A stretch of DNA of 64,000 nt from Parvibaculum sp. (GCA_030649335.1 JAUSLL010000003.1:1-64000); one strand, 5' to 3'; shown: positions 17,765-26,448, counted from the first letter of the stretch. The notes: a model not told the origin generated them from the letters alone. Made by a program: numbers and translations.

Positions 17765-17873
17765 TAGGATGACCTTGCGTAATCCAGTGTTCCTGGATGT
17801 GAGTGGTTCACTCCACTCTGTTTGACGCCTCCCTGTTAGAACTGAGCCGCGGCTGTTCCGCGGCTCTTTTTTT
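17765..17873 (+). ncRNA. candidate small RNA upstream of rcdA
   Basis: The 370-base gap between the DUF1192 and rcdA genes holds a CtrA-like box (17739), then about 100 bases with no supported reading frame and an internal hairpin ATCCAGTGTTCCTGGAT, ending in a strong intrinsic terminator (17844-17873). A promoter, a structured stretch and a terminator together are what a small RNA gene looks like. The transcript start is not determined. It could instead be a terminated leader, since the terminator lies 134 bases before the rcdA start. Confidence 0.35.
17844..17873 (+). terminator. intrinsic terminator
   Basis: GAGCCGCGG-CTGTT-CCGCGGCTC followed by eight T residues: a 9-bp perfect stem with a U-tract. 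Confidence 0.9.
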
Positions 17874-18007
17874 ATGTTTTTTTTGCCGCCTGATTTTTTG
17901 GGGTGGCCTTGCGGTCCTGCTCTGACCCCCTGCCTCTGGCACGAATGTTGATCCCTCATAGTCATGTTGTGCCGCAGTGGCACAGGGGGTGATAAGGGGT
18001 CTGGCTG

Positions 18008-18556
18008 ATGGCGATTGATAATTTTGACGATCAGGATGTGGTTTTCGCAAGCGATGAGGATAATCTCTCGCTGGCCGAATTCATGTCATCCGGCGTCTTT
18101 CAGCGCACCTACCGCGAAGGCATGCAGCTTGTGGAGGAAACCTCGGCCTATCTCGACGGGCCGGGCCGTGAAGCGGCGCGCAACCTGTCGCGTGATGCGT
18201 CATTGGCCTATGCAGGCGAGAGCATGCGTCTCACGACACGTCTGATGCAGGTCGCAGCCTGGCTGCTGGTGCGCAAGGCCGTGCATGAAGGCGAAATTGC
18301 GCCGGAGGAAGCGCGTTCGGAGAAGTACCGCCTCGCGTCCAAGGAAATCGCCCGTTCGGCCCGTCTCGCCGGTGCCGCCGCTTTGCCGGCGCGCCTTCTC
18401 GAACTTATTGAGCATTCTGAGCGGCTTTATGCGCGTGTTGAGCGCCTCGACAGCGATCTGCGCCGCCAGCCCGAAGGCATGCCGTCTGCCAACCCGCTGG
18501 CCGACCAGATGAACCGCGTCGAAGCCTTTTTCCGCGAAAGTGCCGCCCGCTTCTGA
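18008..18556 (+). CDS. rcdA: protease adaptor protein RcdA (DUF1465)
   Basis: A 182-residue protein of PF07323. The start MAIDNFDDQDVVFASDEDN is acidic and disordered, then three helices follow: LSLAEFMSSGVFQRTYREGMQLVEETSAYLDGPGREAARNLSRDASLAYAGESMRLTTRLMQVAAWLLVRKAV (about 20-92) and RLASKEIARSARLAGAAALPARLLELIEHSERLYARVERLDSDL. In Caulobacter, RcdA joins CpdR and PopA to deliver CtrA and other substrates to ClpXP at the G1-S transition. Its upstream region holds a CtrA-like box. The C-terminal NPLADQMNRVEAFFRESAARF is conserved in the family. Confidence 0.88.
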   Translation: MAIDNFDDQDVVFASDEDNLSLAEFMSSGVFQRTYREGMQLVEETSAYLDGPGREAARNLSRDASLAYAGESMRLTTRLMQVAAWLLVRKAVHEGEIAPEEARSEKYRLASKEIARSARLAGAAALPARLLELIEHSERLYARVERLDSDLRRQPEGMPSANPLADQMNRVEAFFRESAARF

Positions 18557-18593
18557 GCGCGGCTATCGTTTCACTCCGGCACAGAACCATAAG

Positions 18594-18624
18594 AAAAAGC
18601 CCCGGGCGGAACCCGGGGCTTTTG
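18594..18624. terminator. bidirectional terminator between rcdA and rpmE
   Basis: AAAAGCCCCGGG-cggaa-CCCGGGGCTTTT, a 12-bp stem with T-runs in both readings, in the convergent gap between rcdA and rpmE. Confidence 0.92.
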
Positions 18625-18651
18625 CTTGTCAGCGATGCGTGAAAGGCCGGA

Positions 18652-18882
18652 TTAGGCCTTGGCGCCGCCGAGTGTGCCGAATTTCTTGTTGAAGCGGCTG
18701 ACGCGACCGGCGCGGTCAACGAGCTGCGTGCCACCACCGGTCCAGGCCGGGTGCGTGGTGGGGTCGATATCGAGGACCATCGTGTCGCCTGCGGCACCAT
18801 AGGTCGAGCGGGTCTGGAAAGACGTCCCGTTCGTCATGGTCACGGTGATCATGTGGTAGTCGGGATGTGTGTCTTTTTTCAT
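18652..18882 (-). CDS. rpmE: 50S ribosomal protein L31
   Basis: A 76-residue ribosomal protein: [29 protein letters not shown]...[42 protein letters not shown] and the C-terminal RVxRFxKKF are the family marks. The four zinc-binding cysteines of the C+ type are absent, so this is the zinc-independent (C-) form. It ends in the shared terminator at 18594 and diverges from the ABC exporter gene, a pairing that is common in alphaproteobacteria. Confidence 0.95.
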   Translation of the reverse strand: MKKDTHPDYHMITVTMTNGTSFQTRSTYGAAGDTMVLDIDPTTHPAWTGGGTQLVDRAGRVSRFNKKFGTLGGAKA

Positions 18883-19117
18883 GGCTCAAACTTCTCGGAT
18901 GCGCGCGACATGGACTAGGCGCTGCCCGTCTGGGACACCGCCGAAAGGGGGCTTATAGCGAACCCCAGAAGGGTTGGCAAGCATGGGGCAGGGTATCGGC
19001 ACCCCGCCGGTGCGACGATGCCGCATGCCTTGATTTCCGCCAAAGATTGGCGCTTTCAGCCCCCCGTTGCTATATGAACACCACGCCCGCCCGCCCCCGA
19101 ACCAGAGCCGGTCCTTC

Positions 19118-20959
19118 ATGAGCGATGCATCCAACCCCGCCGTAGACGCCATCGAGGCCGAGGCCCAGCGCCGTCGGCCCGGCAAGGCCGTCGGCCCCAT
19201 TATGGGCCTCCTGCCTTATGTGGCGCGCTACAAGCTCATGGTCAGCGCCGCCTTCGTGGCGCTTGTTCTGGCCACAGCGGCTACGCTCATTGTGCCCATC
19301 GCCGGTCGCCGCCTCCTCGACAATGGCTTTGATGTCACCAATGCGGCCTTTCTCGACACTTATTTTCTGGCCCTCATTGCGGTGGCCGCCATGCTGGGTG
19401 TGGCCAGCGCCTCGCGCTTCTATTTTGTGAGCTGGATCGGCGAGCGCGTGGTCGCGGATCTGCGCGATGCGGTCTATGCCCATGTGCTGAAACTCTCGCC
19501 CGCCTTTTTTGAAGTCACGCGCACCGGCGAAGTCCTCTCGCGCCTCACCGCCGATACGACGCTCATCAAAACAGTCGTCGGTTCGTCGGCCTCCATCGCG
19601 CTGCGCAATATCTTCCTCTTCTTCGGCGCCGCCGTGATGATGGTCTACACCAGCGCCCATCTGTCGGGCCTCGTGCTGCTGGCGATCCCCATGATCATCC
19701 TGCCGCTCATCATCTTTGGCCGCTGGGTGCGCCGCCTGTCGCGCGCCTCGCAGGACCGTCTTGCCGACACATCGGCCTTTGGTTCCGAAAGCCTCAACGC
19801 CATTCAGACCGTGCAGGCCTTCACGCATGAAGACATCGACCGGAAATATTTTTCCGAGACGGTCGAACGTAGTTTCGAGACGGCACGTTCGCGCATCATC
19901 GCGCGGGCCGTGCTCACGGCGCTCGTCTTCTTCCTCGGTCTGTCGAGTGTCGTCGGCGTCCTCTGGTACGGCGCGCATGATGTCGTGACCGGCACGATGA
20001 CCGGCGGTTCGCTGCTGCAATTCATTCTCTATGCGGGCTTTGCGGCGACTTCTGTTGCGGCGCTCTCTGAAGTCTGGGGCGATGTGCAAATGGCAGCAGG
20101 GGCTACCGAACGTCTCGTTGAACTCATCAACACCGTGCCCGACATTGCGGCACCCTTGCAGCCCATTCCGCTGCCTGTGCCTGCGCGCGGGGCCATCGCC
20201 TTCAATCAGGTCATGTTCTCCTATCCGACACGGCCCCATGTGTCGGCCCTCGACAATTATTCGTTGCGGGTCAATCCGGGCGAAACGGTCGCCATTGTCG
20301 GCCCGTCCGGTGCGGGCAAAAGCACGGTCTTCCAGCTTCTCCTGCGCTTCTATGATCCGCAGTCGGGCAGCATCACGCTTGATGGTGTCGATATCGCCGC
20401 TGCCGATCCCGTTGACGTGCGCCGCCGCCTTGCCGTTGTGCCGCAGGAAACAGTCGTCTTTGGCATGACCATCGGCGAGAACATCCGCTATGGCCGCCCC
20501 GATGCCTCCGACGATGATCTGCGTGCCGCCGCCGTTGCCGCCCGCATTGATGGTTTCATCATGTCGCTGCCGCGCGGCTATGAAACACAGGTCGGTGAAC
20601 GTGGTGTCACATTGTCCGGCGGCCAGCGTCAACGTATTGCCATTGCGCGTGCTATTTTACGCGACGCGCCTGTGCTGCTTCTCGATGAAGCGACTTCCGC
20701 GCTCGATGCTGAAAGCGAAACACTGGTGCAGGCCGCGCTCGAAGGTCTGATGGAAGGCCGCACCACATTGGTCATCGCCCATCGTCTGGCGACCGTGCTC
20801 AAGGCCGACCGCATCATCGTCATGGACGAAGGCCGCATCATTGCCAGCGGCACACATGACGAGTTGATGAAACAGGGCGGGCTCTATTCGCGCCTTGCGC
20901 GTCTGCAATTCACCGGCGACATTCTCGGCGACGAGCGCGCCAATGTCGCTCTGCACTGA
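19118..20959 (+). CDS. ABC transporter, fused permease/ATPase (MsbA-related exporter)
   Basis: A 613-residue half-transporter. Six membrane helices occupy about residues 30-320, opening with [31 protein letters not shown]. The ATPase domain has Walker [10 protein letters not shown] (near 396), the signature LSGGQRQR (near 500), Walker [13 protein letters not shown] and the H-loop VIAHRL. The fold and its place next to rpmE fit the MsbA-related TIGR02204 group, widely conserved in alphaproteobacteria; its cargo, perhaps a lipid, is unknown. The ATG at 19118 is preferred over one 17 codons upstream that adds an arginine/proline-rich stretch. Confidence 0.9.
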   Translation: MSDASNPAVDAIEAEAQRRRPGKAVGPIMGLLPYVARYKLMVSAAFVALVLATAATLIVPIAGRRLLDNGFDVTNAAFLDTYFLALIAVAAMLGVASASRFYFVSWIGERVVADLRDAVYAHVLKLSPAFFEVTRTGEVLSRLTADTTLIKTVVGSSASIALRNIFLFFGAAVMMVYTSAHLSGLVLLAIPMIILPLIIFGRWVRRLSRASQDRLADTSAFGSESLNAIQTVQAFTHEDIDRKYFSETVERSFETARSRIIARAVLTALVFFLGLSSVVGVLWYGAHDVVTGTMTGGSLLQFILYAGFAATSVAALSEVWGDVQMAAGATERLVELINTVPDIAAPLQPIPLPVPARGAIAFNQVMFSYPTRPHVSALDNYSLRVNPGETVAIVGPSGAGKSTVFQLLLRFYDPQSGSITLDGVDIAAADPVDVRRRLAVVPQETVVFGMTIGENIRYGRPDASDDDLRAAAVAARIDGFIMSLPRGYETQVGERGVTLSGGQRQRIAIARAILRDAPVLLLDEATSALDAESETLVQAALEGLMEGRTTLVIAHRLATVLKADRIIVMDEGRIIASGTHDELMKQGGLYSRLARLQFTGDILGDERANVALH

Positions 20960-21001
20960 CAAACTTCACTGAATCCATAAGAACCTGAAGGATAAGCATC
21001 C

Positions 21002-22096
21002 ATGTCGACCCTGCAACGCTGGCTGATTTTTGCTGCTGTGATCGTCGTCGGCATGATGAGCATCATCACATGGCGCTTCCTTGCGGCTGCCGGTTACTTC
21101 ACCGCGATCAAACTTGAAGTCACCGCCGAATGTAGCCCCATCGCCGCGCCGCCCGGGCCTGAAGACATTGAAATCGACCGCGCCCGTGGCCTCGCCTTTG
21201 TGGCAGCGTCCGACCGTCGTGCGCTGATGGCCGGTTCGAAGGCCGCGCGTGGCGGCATCTATGTGATCGACCTCACAGCACCTGCCGACCATTGGCAGTT
21301 GCGCCCCGTGACGGCGTCAGAGCCTGCGGACTTCCACCCCCACGGCCTCAGCCTCTACACAGGTGCCGATGGTGCGCGTCGTCTCTTTGTGGTCAATCAC
21401 CGCAGCGACAAGACGGAAGCCGTTGAAATTTTCGACATCGCCGAAGACGGCACTCTTTCCCATGTGCGCAGCGTCACCGACCCGCTTCTCGTCTCGCCCA
21501 ATGATGTGGTTGCTGTGGGCCCTGACAGTTTCTATGCAACGAACGACCACAGCACGGGCAACAAAACGCGCTCCATGATCGAGGACGTTCTTCTCTCGAT
21601 TAAATCCAACGTCGTTTATTTCGATGGCGCGAAGATGAGTGTTGCGACTAACCGTCTCGCCTTTGCCAATGGCATCAACAAGAGCGCCGACGGCAAGACA
21701 ATCTATGTCTCGGAATCGCTCGGCCTGTCGCTTCATGTCTATGCCCGTGATCTTGACACGGGTGTCCTCACGCAAACCGATTACACTCAGCTCGGCACAA
21801 GCCTCGACAATATCGACGTGCTGGAAGACGGTGCCTTGCTCATCGCCGCGCATCCGAAAGTGACATCGTTTATTTCGCATGTGAATGACGCGTCTGAATT
21901 GTCACCAAGCCAGGTGCTGCGCGTCGAGTTCGCCAAGGGCGGCGGCGGCAAGGCCGGTACGATTTATCTCAATCTCGGCAAGGAAATCTCCGGCGCAACA
22001 GTGGCGGCCGGCTACCGCGACGTGATGCTGCTCGGCAATGCATATGATCCGGACATTCTGGTGTGCAAGCAGTCGAAAGAGATCAAGGGTTATTAA
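21002..22096 (+). CDS. paraoxonase-like lactonase/arylesterase
   Basis: A 364-residue six-bladed propeller hydrolase, anchored by an N-terminal helix (residues 7-30). It aligns by eye with vertebrate PON1 throughout: GPEDIEID (Glu54, Asp55), HPHGLS (His114), VVNH (His133), SPNDVVAVGPDSFYATNDHS (Asn167, Asp168), FANGIN (Asn223) and LDNIDV (Asp269, Asn270). These match the PON1 calcium ligands and catalytic histidines almost number for number, so it should be an active calcium-dependent lactonase or arylesterase. It follows the ABC exporter by 42 bases and may share its transcript. The natural substrate, perhaps a lactone, is not known. Confidence 0.82.
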   Translation: MSTLQRWLIFAAVIVVGMMSIITWRFLAAAGYFTAIKLEVTAECSPIAAPPGPEDIEIDRARGLAFVAASDRRALMAGSKAARGGIYVIDLTAPADHWQLRPVTASEPADFHPHGLSLYTGADGARRLFVVNHRSDKTEAVEIFDIAEDGTLSHVRSVTDPLLVSPNDVVAVGPDSFYATNDHSTGNKTRSMIEDVLLSIKSNVVYFDGAKMSVATNRLAFANGINKSADGKTIYVSESLGLSLHVYARDLDTGVLTQTDYTQLGTSLDNIDVLEDGALLIAAHPKVTSFISHVNDASELSPSQVLRVEFAKGGGGKAGTIYLNLGKEISGATVAAGYRDVMLLGNAYDPDILVCKQSKEIKGY

Positions 22097-22102
22097 TCAG
22101 TT

Positions 22103-22181
22103 CGTCATTGCGAGCGCAGCGAAGCAATCCAGTGCGGCATTTGCGGCTCTGGATTGCGTCGCCCCGCTCCTCGCAATGACG
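22103..22181. repeat. palindromic intergenic repeat, CGTCATTGCGAG type
   Basis: CGTCATTGCGAG...CTCGCAATGACG at the outer ends, with GAAGCAATCCAG/CTGGATTGCGTC inside: a 79-base imperfect palindrome. This is the widespread proteobacterial repeat whose ends read GTCATTGCGAGC; one copy lies here, just past the lactonase gene. Confidence 0.85.
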
Positions 22182-22207
22182 AAGGCGAACGGAGCGACAG
22201 CCTTCGG

Positions 22208-23215
22208 CTATCTCTCCGTCAACTTAAACTCAATCCGCCGGTTGCGCTTCAGCGCGTCAGCACCCTTGCCCTTGTCGAGCGGCTGAAACTCGCCAAAGCC
22301 CGCCGCCACCAGATGTTCCGGCGCGACGCCCTCTTTCACCATGAAGTTCACCACCGCAATGGCCCGCGCGCTCGACAGATACCAGTTCGACGGGAACTGC
22401 GTGGTCTTGATCGGGTTCACGTCCGTGTGCCCGTCGATGCGGATCACCCATGAAATATCGTTCGGGATCTGAGCCGAAATCTCGTGCACGGCGTCTGTGA
22501 TCTTGCGCAATTGTGCTTCGCCCGACGCATTGATGTCGGCAGAGCCTGAGCCGAACAGAATTTCCGACTGGATCACAAAGCGGTCGCCGACGATTTCAAT
22601 GTCGGGCCGGTTGCCGAGAATTTCGCGCAAGCGCCCGAAAAATTCCGAGCGGTACTTGGCAAGCTCCTGAACCTTTTGTGCGAGCGCCGCGTTGAGGCGT
22701 TTGCCCAGGTCTGCGATCTGCGCCTGACTTTCCTTGTCGCGGGCTTCGGACGCATCAAGGGCAGCTTCCAGTGTCGCGAGTTGCCGCCTCAGCGCCGAGA
22801 TTTGCTGGTTCAGCAATTCGACCTGCGCCAGCGCCTGATTTGAAATTTCTTTCTGCTTGGTCAACTCGTCATTCAGCAGTGTCACTTTGCTGCCCGTACC
22901 GGCGCTGGCGGCCAGCGCCGCCTTTTGCGAGTTGGCTTCGGCAAGGTCGGTCTGCAAGCTCATAATCAGAACCTGCATGTCCGCACCTTCCTGCTTCGAC
23001 AAGGCAAGCTGGCTCACCAGTTCGGCGATCTGGCTGCGCAGGCTTTGCAGCGCATTGTCCTTGTTGGACACAAGTTGCGAAAGCACGAATTGCGTCAGCA
23101 TGAAAATCGTCAGCAGAAAAATAAGCACGAGCAACAGGCTCGACATGGCGTCGACAAAACCCGGCCAATAGTCGGCGCTCGGGGCGCGGCCGCGTATGCG
23201 TCTGGAATTGGCCAT
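22208..23215 (-). CDS. MotB/OmpA-like peptidoglycan-binding stator protein
   Basis: A 335-residue inner-membrane protein with one membrane helix (about 24-46) preceded by DYWPGFVDAMSSLL, in which Asp22 sits where MotB and TolR place the proton-carrying Asp. A coiled coil of about 140 residues follows, then an OmpA-like peptidoglycan-binding domain (about 210-335) with ISWVIRIDGHTDVNPI, SARAIAVVNFMV and RNRRIEFKL. The design is that of an ion-driven stator tethered to the wall. It is the last gene of a three-gene operon with the ExbB/MotA-like channel 10 bases upstream. It is not flagellar MotB: no flagellar genes are near. Confidence 0.82.
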   Translation of the reverse strand: MANSRRIRGRAPSADYWPGFVDAMSSLLLVLIFLLTIFMLTQFVLSQLVSNKDNALQSLRSQIAELVSQLALSKQEGADMQVLIMSLQTDLAEANSQKAALAASAGTGSKVTLLNDELTKQKEISNQALAQVELLNQQISALRRQLATLEAALDASEARDKESQAQIADLGKRLNAALAQKVQELAKYRSEFFGRLREILGNRPDIEIVGDRFVIQSEILFGSGSADINASGEAQLRKITDAVHEISAQIPNDISWVIRIDGHTDVNPIKTTQFPSNWYLSSARAIAVVNFMVKEGVAPEHLVAAGFGEFQPLDKGKGADALKRNRRIEFKLTER

Positions 23216-23225
23216 CTGCCTGCCC

Positions 23226-24188
23226 CTACTTGCCGAGACGCTTGGCGATCTGGTCGAGCAGGGGCGCAATGGCCTCCTGATTTTGCGCCATGCGTGCGAT
23301 CAGGTGCTGCTCGTGGCGCAATTGTTCGGTTAGCGCCGTGATCTGTCCGGCGAGCGCCATCATGGGTGCATTATTCGCCGTGCCGCCGCCATTTGTCAGC
23401 GCCTGTTCAATGCGTTCCAGCCGCTTCACGGTGTCGCCCAGCATGCCGGGGCCGCGTTCCTGATCGCCGGTGAGATCGGTCACGGTCGAGAGCCATTCTT
23501 CAAGCTCGTTGTAAAAGCGGTTCTGCGCGTGGCCCGCCTGCAAATCGAGGAAGCCGAGGATCAGTGATCCGGCGAGACCAAAGAGCGATGATGAAAACGA
23601 AGTGCCCATGCCGCCGAGCGGGCCTTCGAGGCCTGCTTTGAGGTTCTGGAAGACGACAACAGGGTCGGAGGATTCAACGCTGAGGTTGTGCACGGTCTCG
23701 CCGACAGAGGTGACGGTGGCGAGCAGGCCCCAGAAGGTGCCGAGCAGGCCCAGAAAGATCAGCAGGCCGATCATATAGCGCGATGTTTCGCGCTGTTCAT
23801 CAAGACGCGAGCCGATACTGTCGAGGATCGAGCGCATGGAGAGCGCGTTGAGTTGCATCCGGCCGCGCCGGTCGCCGAGCATGGTCGCCATGGGGGCAAG
23901 CAGCACAGGCGGTTTGGTCTGTCCGATGCCGGGGTCGGCGCGGCGGAAATTATTGACCCAGCGCACTTCAGGTCCGAGCGCCAGCACCTGCCGGAAGGCG
24001 TAGAGCACACCGAGCCCCAGCACACAGAGGATGAGGCCGTTCAAACCGGGGTTGGTGAAGAAGGCCGTCTTCATCTGCGGCGAGAGGACGATCAGCAGTA
24101 GACTGATAAGCACCAGAAAGATGAACATGCGCATGAGATAGGGCCGCGCGTTGGAAAGCGTGCTGCCGTCGCTGTAGTCCTTCGCCAT
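23226..24188 (-). CDS. MotA/TolQ/ExbB-type proton channel protein
   Basis: A 320-residue protein with four predicted membrane helices: about 19-37, 48-66, 138-162 and 190-215. The third and fourth carry the family pattern, YMIGLLIFLGLLGTFWGLLATVTSV and GLEGPLGGMGTSFSSSLFGLAGSLILGFLDL, which line the ion path in ExbB and MotA. A C-terminal coiled coil (about 250-320) follows. It should pair with the MotB/OmpA-like protein encoded downstream. Such pairs occur next to suhB in other alphaproteobacteria, with no assigned function as far as I know. Confidence 0.82.
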   Translation of the reverse strand: MAKDYSDGSTLSNARPYLMRMFIFLVLISLLLIVLSPQMKTAFFTNPGLNGLILCVLGLGVLYAFRQVLALGPEVRWVNNFRRADPGIGQTKPPVLLAPMATMLGDRRGRMQLNALSMRSILDSIGSRLDEQRETSRYMIGLLIFLGLLGTFWGLLATVTSVGETVHNLSVESSDPVVVFQNLKAGLEGPLGGMGTSFSSSLFGLAGSLILGFLDLQAGHAQNRFYNELEEWLSTVTDLTGDQERGPGMLGDTVKRLERIEQALTNGGGTANNAPMMALAGQITALTEQLRHEQHLIARMAQNQEAIAPLLDQIAKRLGK

Positions 24189-24200
24189 GGTGCGTGTCTC

Positions 24201-24812
24201 CTAGCGGCCTGGTTTCAAAATATCGACGCGGTCCCGTGGGCCTGAATCCCTGACGCCACCCAGCGCCTGCACAGTGATGCGGTCGGCGCTTATGTCCTGC
24301 GCGAGCAGATAGTCTCTTACAACCAGGACACGGCGCAGTGACAGGCGGCGCATGTTCGAGTTGGATGAGCCGGGCGGTCCGGCATAGCCGCGCAGGCGCA
24401 CGCGTCCGCCGCGCTCTTTGAACGAAATGGCAAAGGCGCTGATATCGGCGATGGATTGATCGTCGAGCGTGCTGCTGTCGCTGGAAAAGAAGATGCGCAG
24501 GATAGCCGTTTCAGGTGTCGGCAGTTCAGACGGCGCGAGCAATGTGTCGGCGGCGGGGGCAGGCGGCGTCGGTGTCAGCAGGTTCAGCGGATCATTGCCG
24601 GGCTTTGGGTCATCGGCATTGTCAAAGCGCATGCTGTGGCCGGGATCGCCGGGAATGTCGAGCGGGGCGGCGTCAACCGGTTCGTTCTCGCTTGCGGCGT
24701 GTGCGGTGCCTGCAGCACCTGCCAGCAAGGCGATGGTCACGCCGGTTGCAAAGACAAAATGCCGGAAAATATGGAAGGTCCGATGGTCAGCCGTCTGGAT
24801 CAATGCCGTCAT
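24201..24812 (-). CDS. secreted OmpA-family protein
   Basis: A 203-residue periplasmic protein. A signal peptide covers about residues 1-39 (hydrophobic core FATGVTIALLAGAAG, cleavage after AHA). A proline-rich linker (40-95) leads to an OmpA-like C-terminal domain (ILRIFFSSDSSTLDDQSIADISAFA...RVRLRGYAG...SLRRVLVVRDYLLAQDISADRITVQALG). It lies 12 bases before the ExbB/MotA-like gene and is probably the third, periplasmic part of the same module. Confidence 0.75.
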   Translation of the reverse strand: MTALIQTADHRTFHIFRHFVFATGVTIALLAGAAGTAHAASENEPVDAAPLDIPGDPGHSMRFDNADDPKPGNDPLNLLTPTPPAPAADTLLAPSELPTPETAILRIFFSSDSSTLDDQSIADISAFAISFKERGGRVRLRGYAGPPGSSNSNMRRLSLRRVLVVRDYLLAQDISADRITVQALGGVRDSGPRDRVDILKPGR

Positions 24813-24963
24813 TTTCCGCTTTCGCTCTTAACCGCGTCTGCCATCAGTCTAAGCAGGTTCGCGCCAAGGGCATAGTCTCGCCCGCGCTTCTTCGCGCGTG
24901 ACAGGCTTTAACGGTTAATTTCGACGGAAGTTGGACAGCGGGGCAGGGGCGTTCTGCGCGAGA

Positions 24964-25764
24964 TCAGCCGTTGCGGGCGGCTTTCAGCACTTTGCTCAGC
25001 TGGGCATGGATCATCTCATTGCCGACGATAATGCCGCCCGACGAGATCATGTCGTCGCGGCCTTCGATGCTGCTCACCGTACCGCCGGCTTCGCGCACCA
25101 GCACGATGCCTGCTGCCATGTCCCAGGGCGCAAGGGCTGCTTCCCAGAAGCCGTCGAAGCGTCCGGCGGCGACATAGGCAAGATCGAGCGAGGCAGCACC
25201 CATGCGGCGCAGGCCCGATGTGTTGAGCATCACGGCGCGTTCTTCTTTGATGAACGTTTCGTGGCCCGGACGGCCGATATGGGGAATGCCGCAGCCGATG
25301 ACGCTGCTCGTGAGTTCGCGGCGAACGGCGACGCGCAGGCGACGGTCGTTGAGGAACGCGCCCTGACCTTTTTCAGCGAGGTAAAGTTCGTCGGTGATCG
25401 GATTGTAGACAACGCCCGCCACCATCTGTCCGTCGCGCTCAAGGCCGATGGAAATGGCGAAATGCGGAATGCCGTGCAGGAAGTTTGTCGTGCCGTCGAG
25501 CGGATCGATGATCCAGCGATGCGATTTGTCGGCGCCTTCGACCACGCCGCCTTCTTCCATCAGGAAGCCATAGCCGGGCCGTGCCTTGCTCAGTTCTTCA
25601 AACAGAACCTTCTCGGCCTTTTTGTCGGCGGCGGAGACGAAGTCGCCGGGGCCTTTCATGGAGACCTGAAGGTTTTCGACTTCGCCGAAGTCGCGTTGCA
25701 GCCCCCGCGCGGCCTTGCGGGCGGCGGCAACCATGACAGTCATGACGGGGGTGTGACGTGACAT
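24964..25764 (-). CDS. suhB: inositol monophosphatase family protein
   Basis: A 266-residue magnesium-dependent phosphatase. Metal-binding motifs are complete: MEEGGVVEG (the usual GEE is GFLMEEGG here), WIIDPLDGTTNFLHGIPHFAISIG (about 83-106) and the second motif WDMAAGIVLVREAGG (about 202-216). These proteins dephosphorylate inositol phosphates; in enterobacteria SuhB also acts in rRNA antitermination. The start ATG overlaps the efp stop by one base (TGATG), so the two are translationally coupled. Confidence 0.92.
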   Translation of the reverse strand: MSRHTPVMTVMVAAARKAARGLQRDFGEVENLQVSMKGPGDFVSAADKKAEKVLFEELSKARPGYGFLMEEGGVVEGADKSHRWIIDPLDGTTNFLHGIPHFAISIGLERDGQMVAGVVYNPITDELYLAEKGQGAFLNDRRLRVAVRRELTSSVIGCGIPHIGRPGHETFIKEERAVMLNTSGLRRMGAASLDLAYVAAGRFDGFWEAALAPWDMAAGIVLVREAGGTVSSIEGRDDMISSGGIIVGNEMIHAQLSKVLKAARNG

Positions 25765-26330
25765 CAGTCAGCGCGACGCAGGTAGGTGACTTCGTTGGTG
25801 TCAACAATGATGCGTTCGCCGGTTGTGACGAAAGGGGGCACCATGACGCGGACGCCGTTGGTCAAGATTGCGGGCTTGTAGGAGCTGGTCGCTGTCTGGC
25901 CTTTGACCGAGGGTTCGGTTTCGGCGATTTCGAGCGTCACCTGATCGGGGAGCGAAATGCCGAGCGCTTTGCCTTCGTGGCTTTCGACCGTGACCTTCAT
26001 GCCGTCTTGTAGGAAGGCGGCGCGGTCGCCGACCCATTCGCGGGCCAGTTCGATCTGCTCGTAAGTTTCGTTGTCCATGAAGGTCAACATGCCGTCGGCT
26101 TCGTAGAGGTACTGGTAGTCCTTCTGCTCAAGACGGATACGCTCGACGGATTCGGCGGAACGGAAACGCTCGTTGAGCTTGCGGTTGTCGACGAGGTTTT
26201 TCAGTTCGACCGTCGCGAAGGCGCCGCCCTTGCCGGGTTTCACATGAGCCACTTTCACAGCAGCCCAGAGACCACCCTGATGCTCGATAACATAGCCGGG
26301 ACGAATTTCATTACCGTTGATCTTGGGCAT
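25764..26330 (-). CDS. efp: translation elongation factor P
   Basis: A 188-residue three-domain translation factor that relieves ribosome stalling at proline runs. The N terminus [38 protein letters not shown] carries the modification loop with Lys34. The C terminus has domain [27 protein letters not shown]. Lys34 points to the EpmA/EpmB modification route; those genes are not here. suhB follows with a one-base overlap. Confidence 0.95.
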   Translation of the reverse strand: MPKINGNEIRPGYVIEHQGGLWAAVKVAHVKPGKGGAFATVELKNLVDNRKLNERFRSAESVERIRLEQKDYQYLYEADGMLTFMDNETYEQIELAREWVGDRAAFLQDGMKVTVESHEGKALGISLPDQVTLEIAETEPSVKGQTATSSYKPAILTNGVRVMVPPFVTTGERIIVDTNEVTYLRRAD

Positions 26331-26340
26331 GGTGGACTCT

Positions 26341-26378
26341 CAAAGGGTCAAAGAGCGGGCAAAGGGTCAAAGAGCGGA
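26341..26378. repeat. two tandem copies of a 19-bp repeat upstream of efp
   Basis: CAAAGGGTCAAAGAGCGGG followed directly by CAAAGGGTCAAAGAGCGGA, 18 of 19 bases identical, starting 11 bases before the efp start codon. Each unit itself contains CAAAG twice. It lies in the efp leader and may be a recent slippage duplication. Confidence 0.75.
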
Positions 26379-26448
26379 TGGCGCGTGGCCGCAAAACGGG
26401 CATCAAGCCGCGTTCTGATAACATCTGGCGGGCCGAAAAGCCAAGCCT

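Noticed and set aside
17768-17825. 18-codon frame (ATGACCTTGCG...) upstream of rcdA
   Set aside because: Its only purine-rich upstream sequence abuts the ATG, and the segment is better explained as non-coding before a terminator.
19070-20632. 520-codon minus-strand frame opposite the ABC exporter
   Set aside because: Antisense shadow of an intact transporter with Walker motifs.
22208-24812. Zorya-type anti-phage system (ZorA/ZorB)
   Set aside because: The channel and MotB-like pair recall ZorAB, but there is no ZorC, ZorD or ZorE nearby, and the module sits among core genes (suhB, efp) as in other alphaproteobacteria.
24908-24919. TTAACGGTTAA as a CtrA box
   Set aside because: The spacing is 3 bases, not the 7 of the CtrA consensus.
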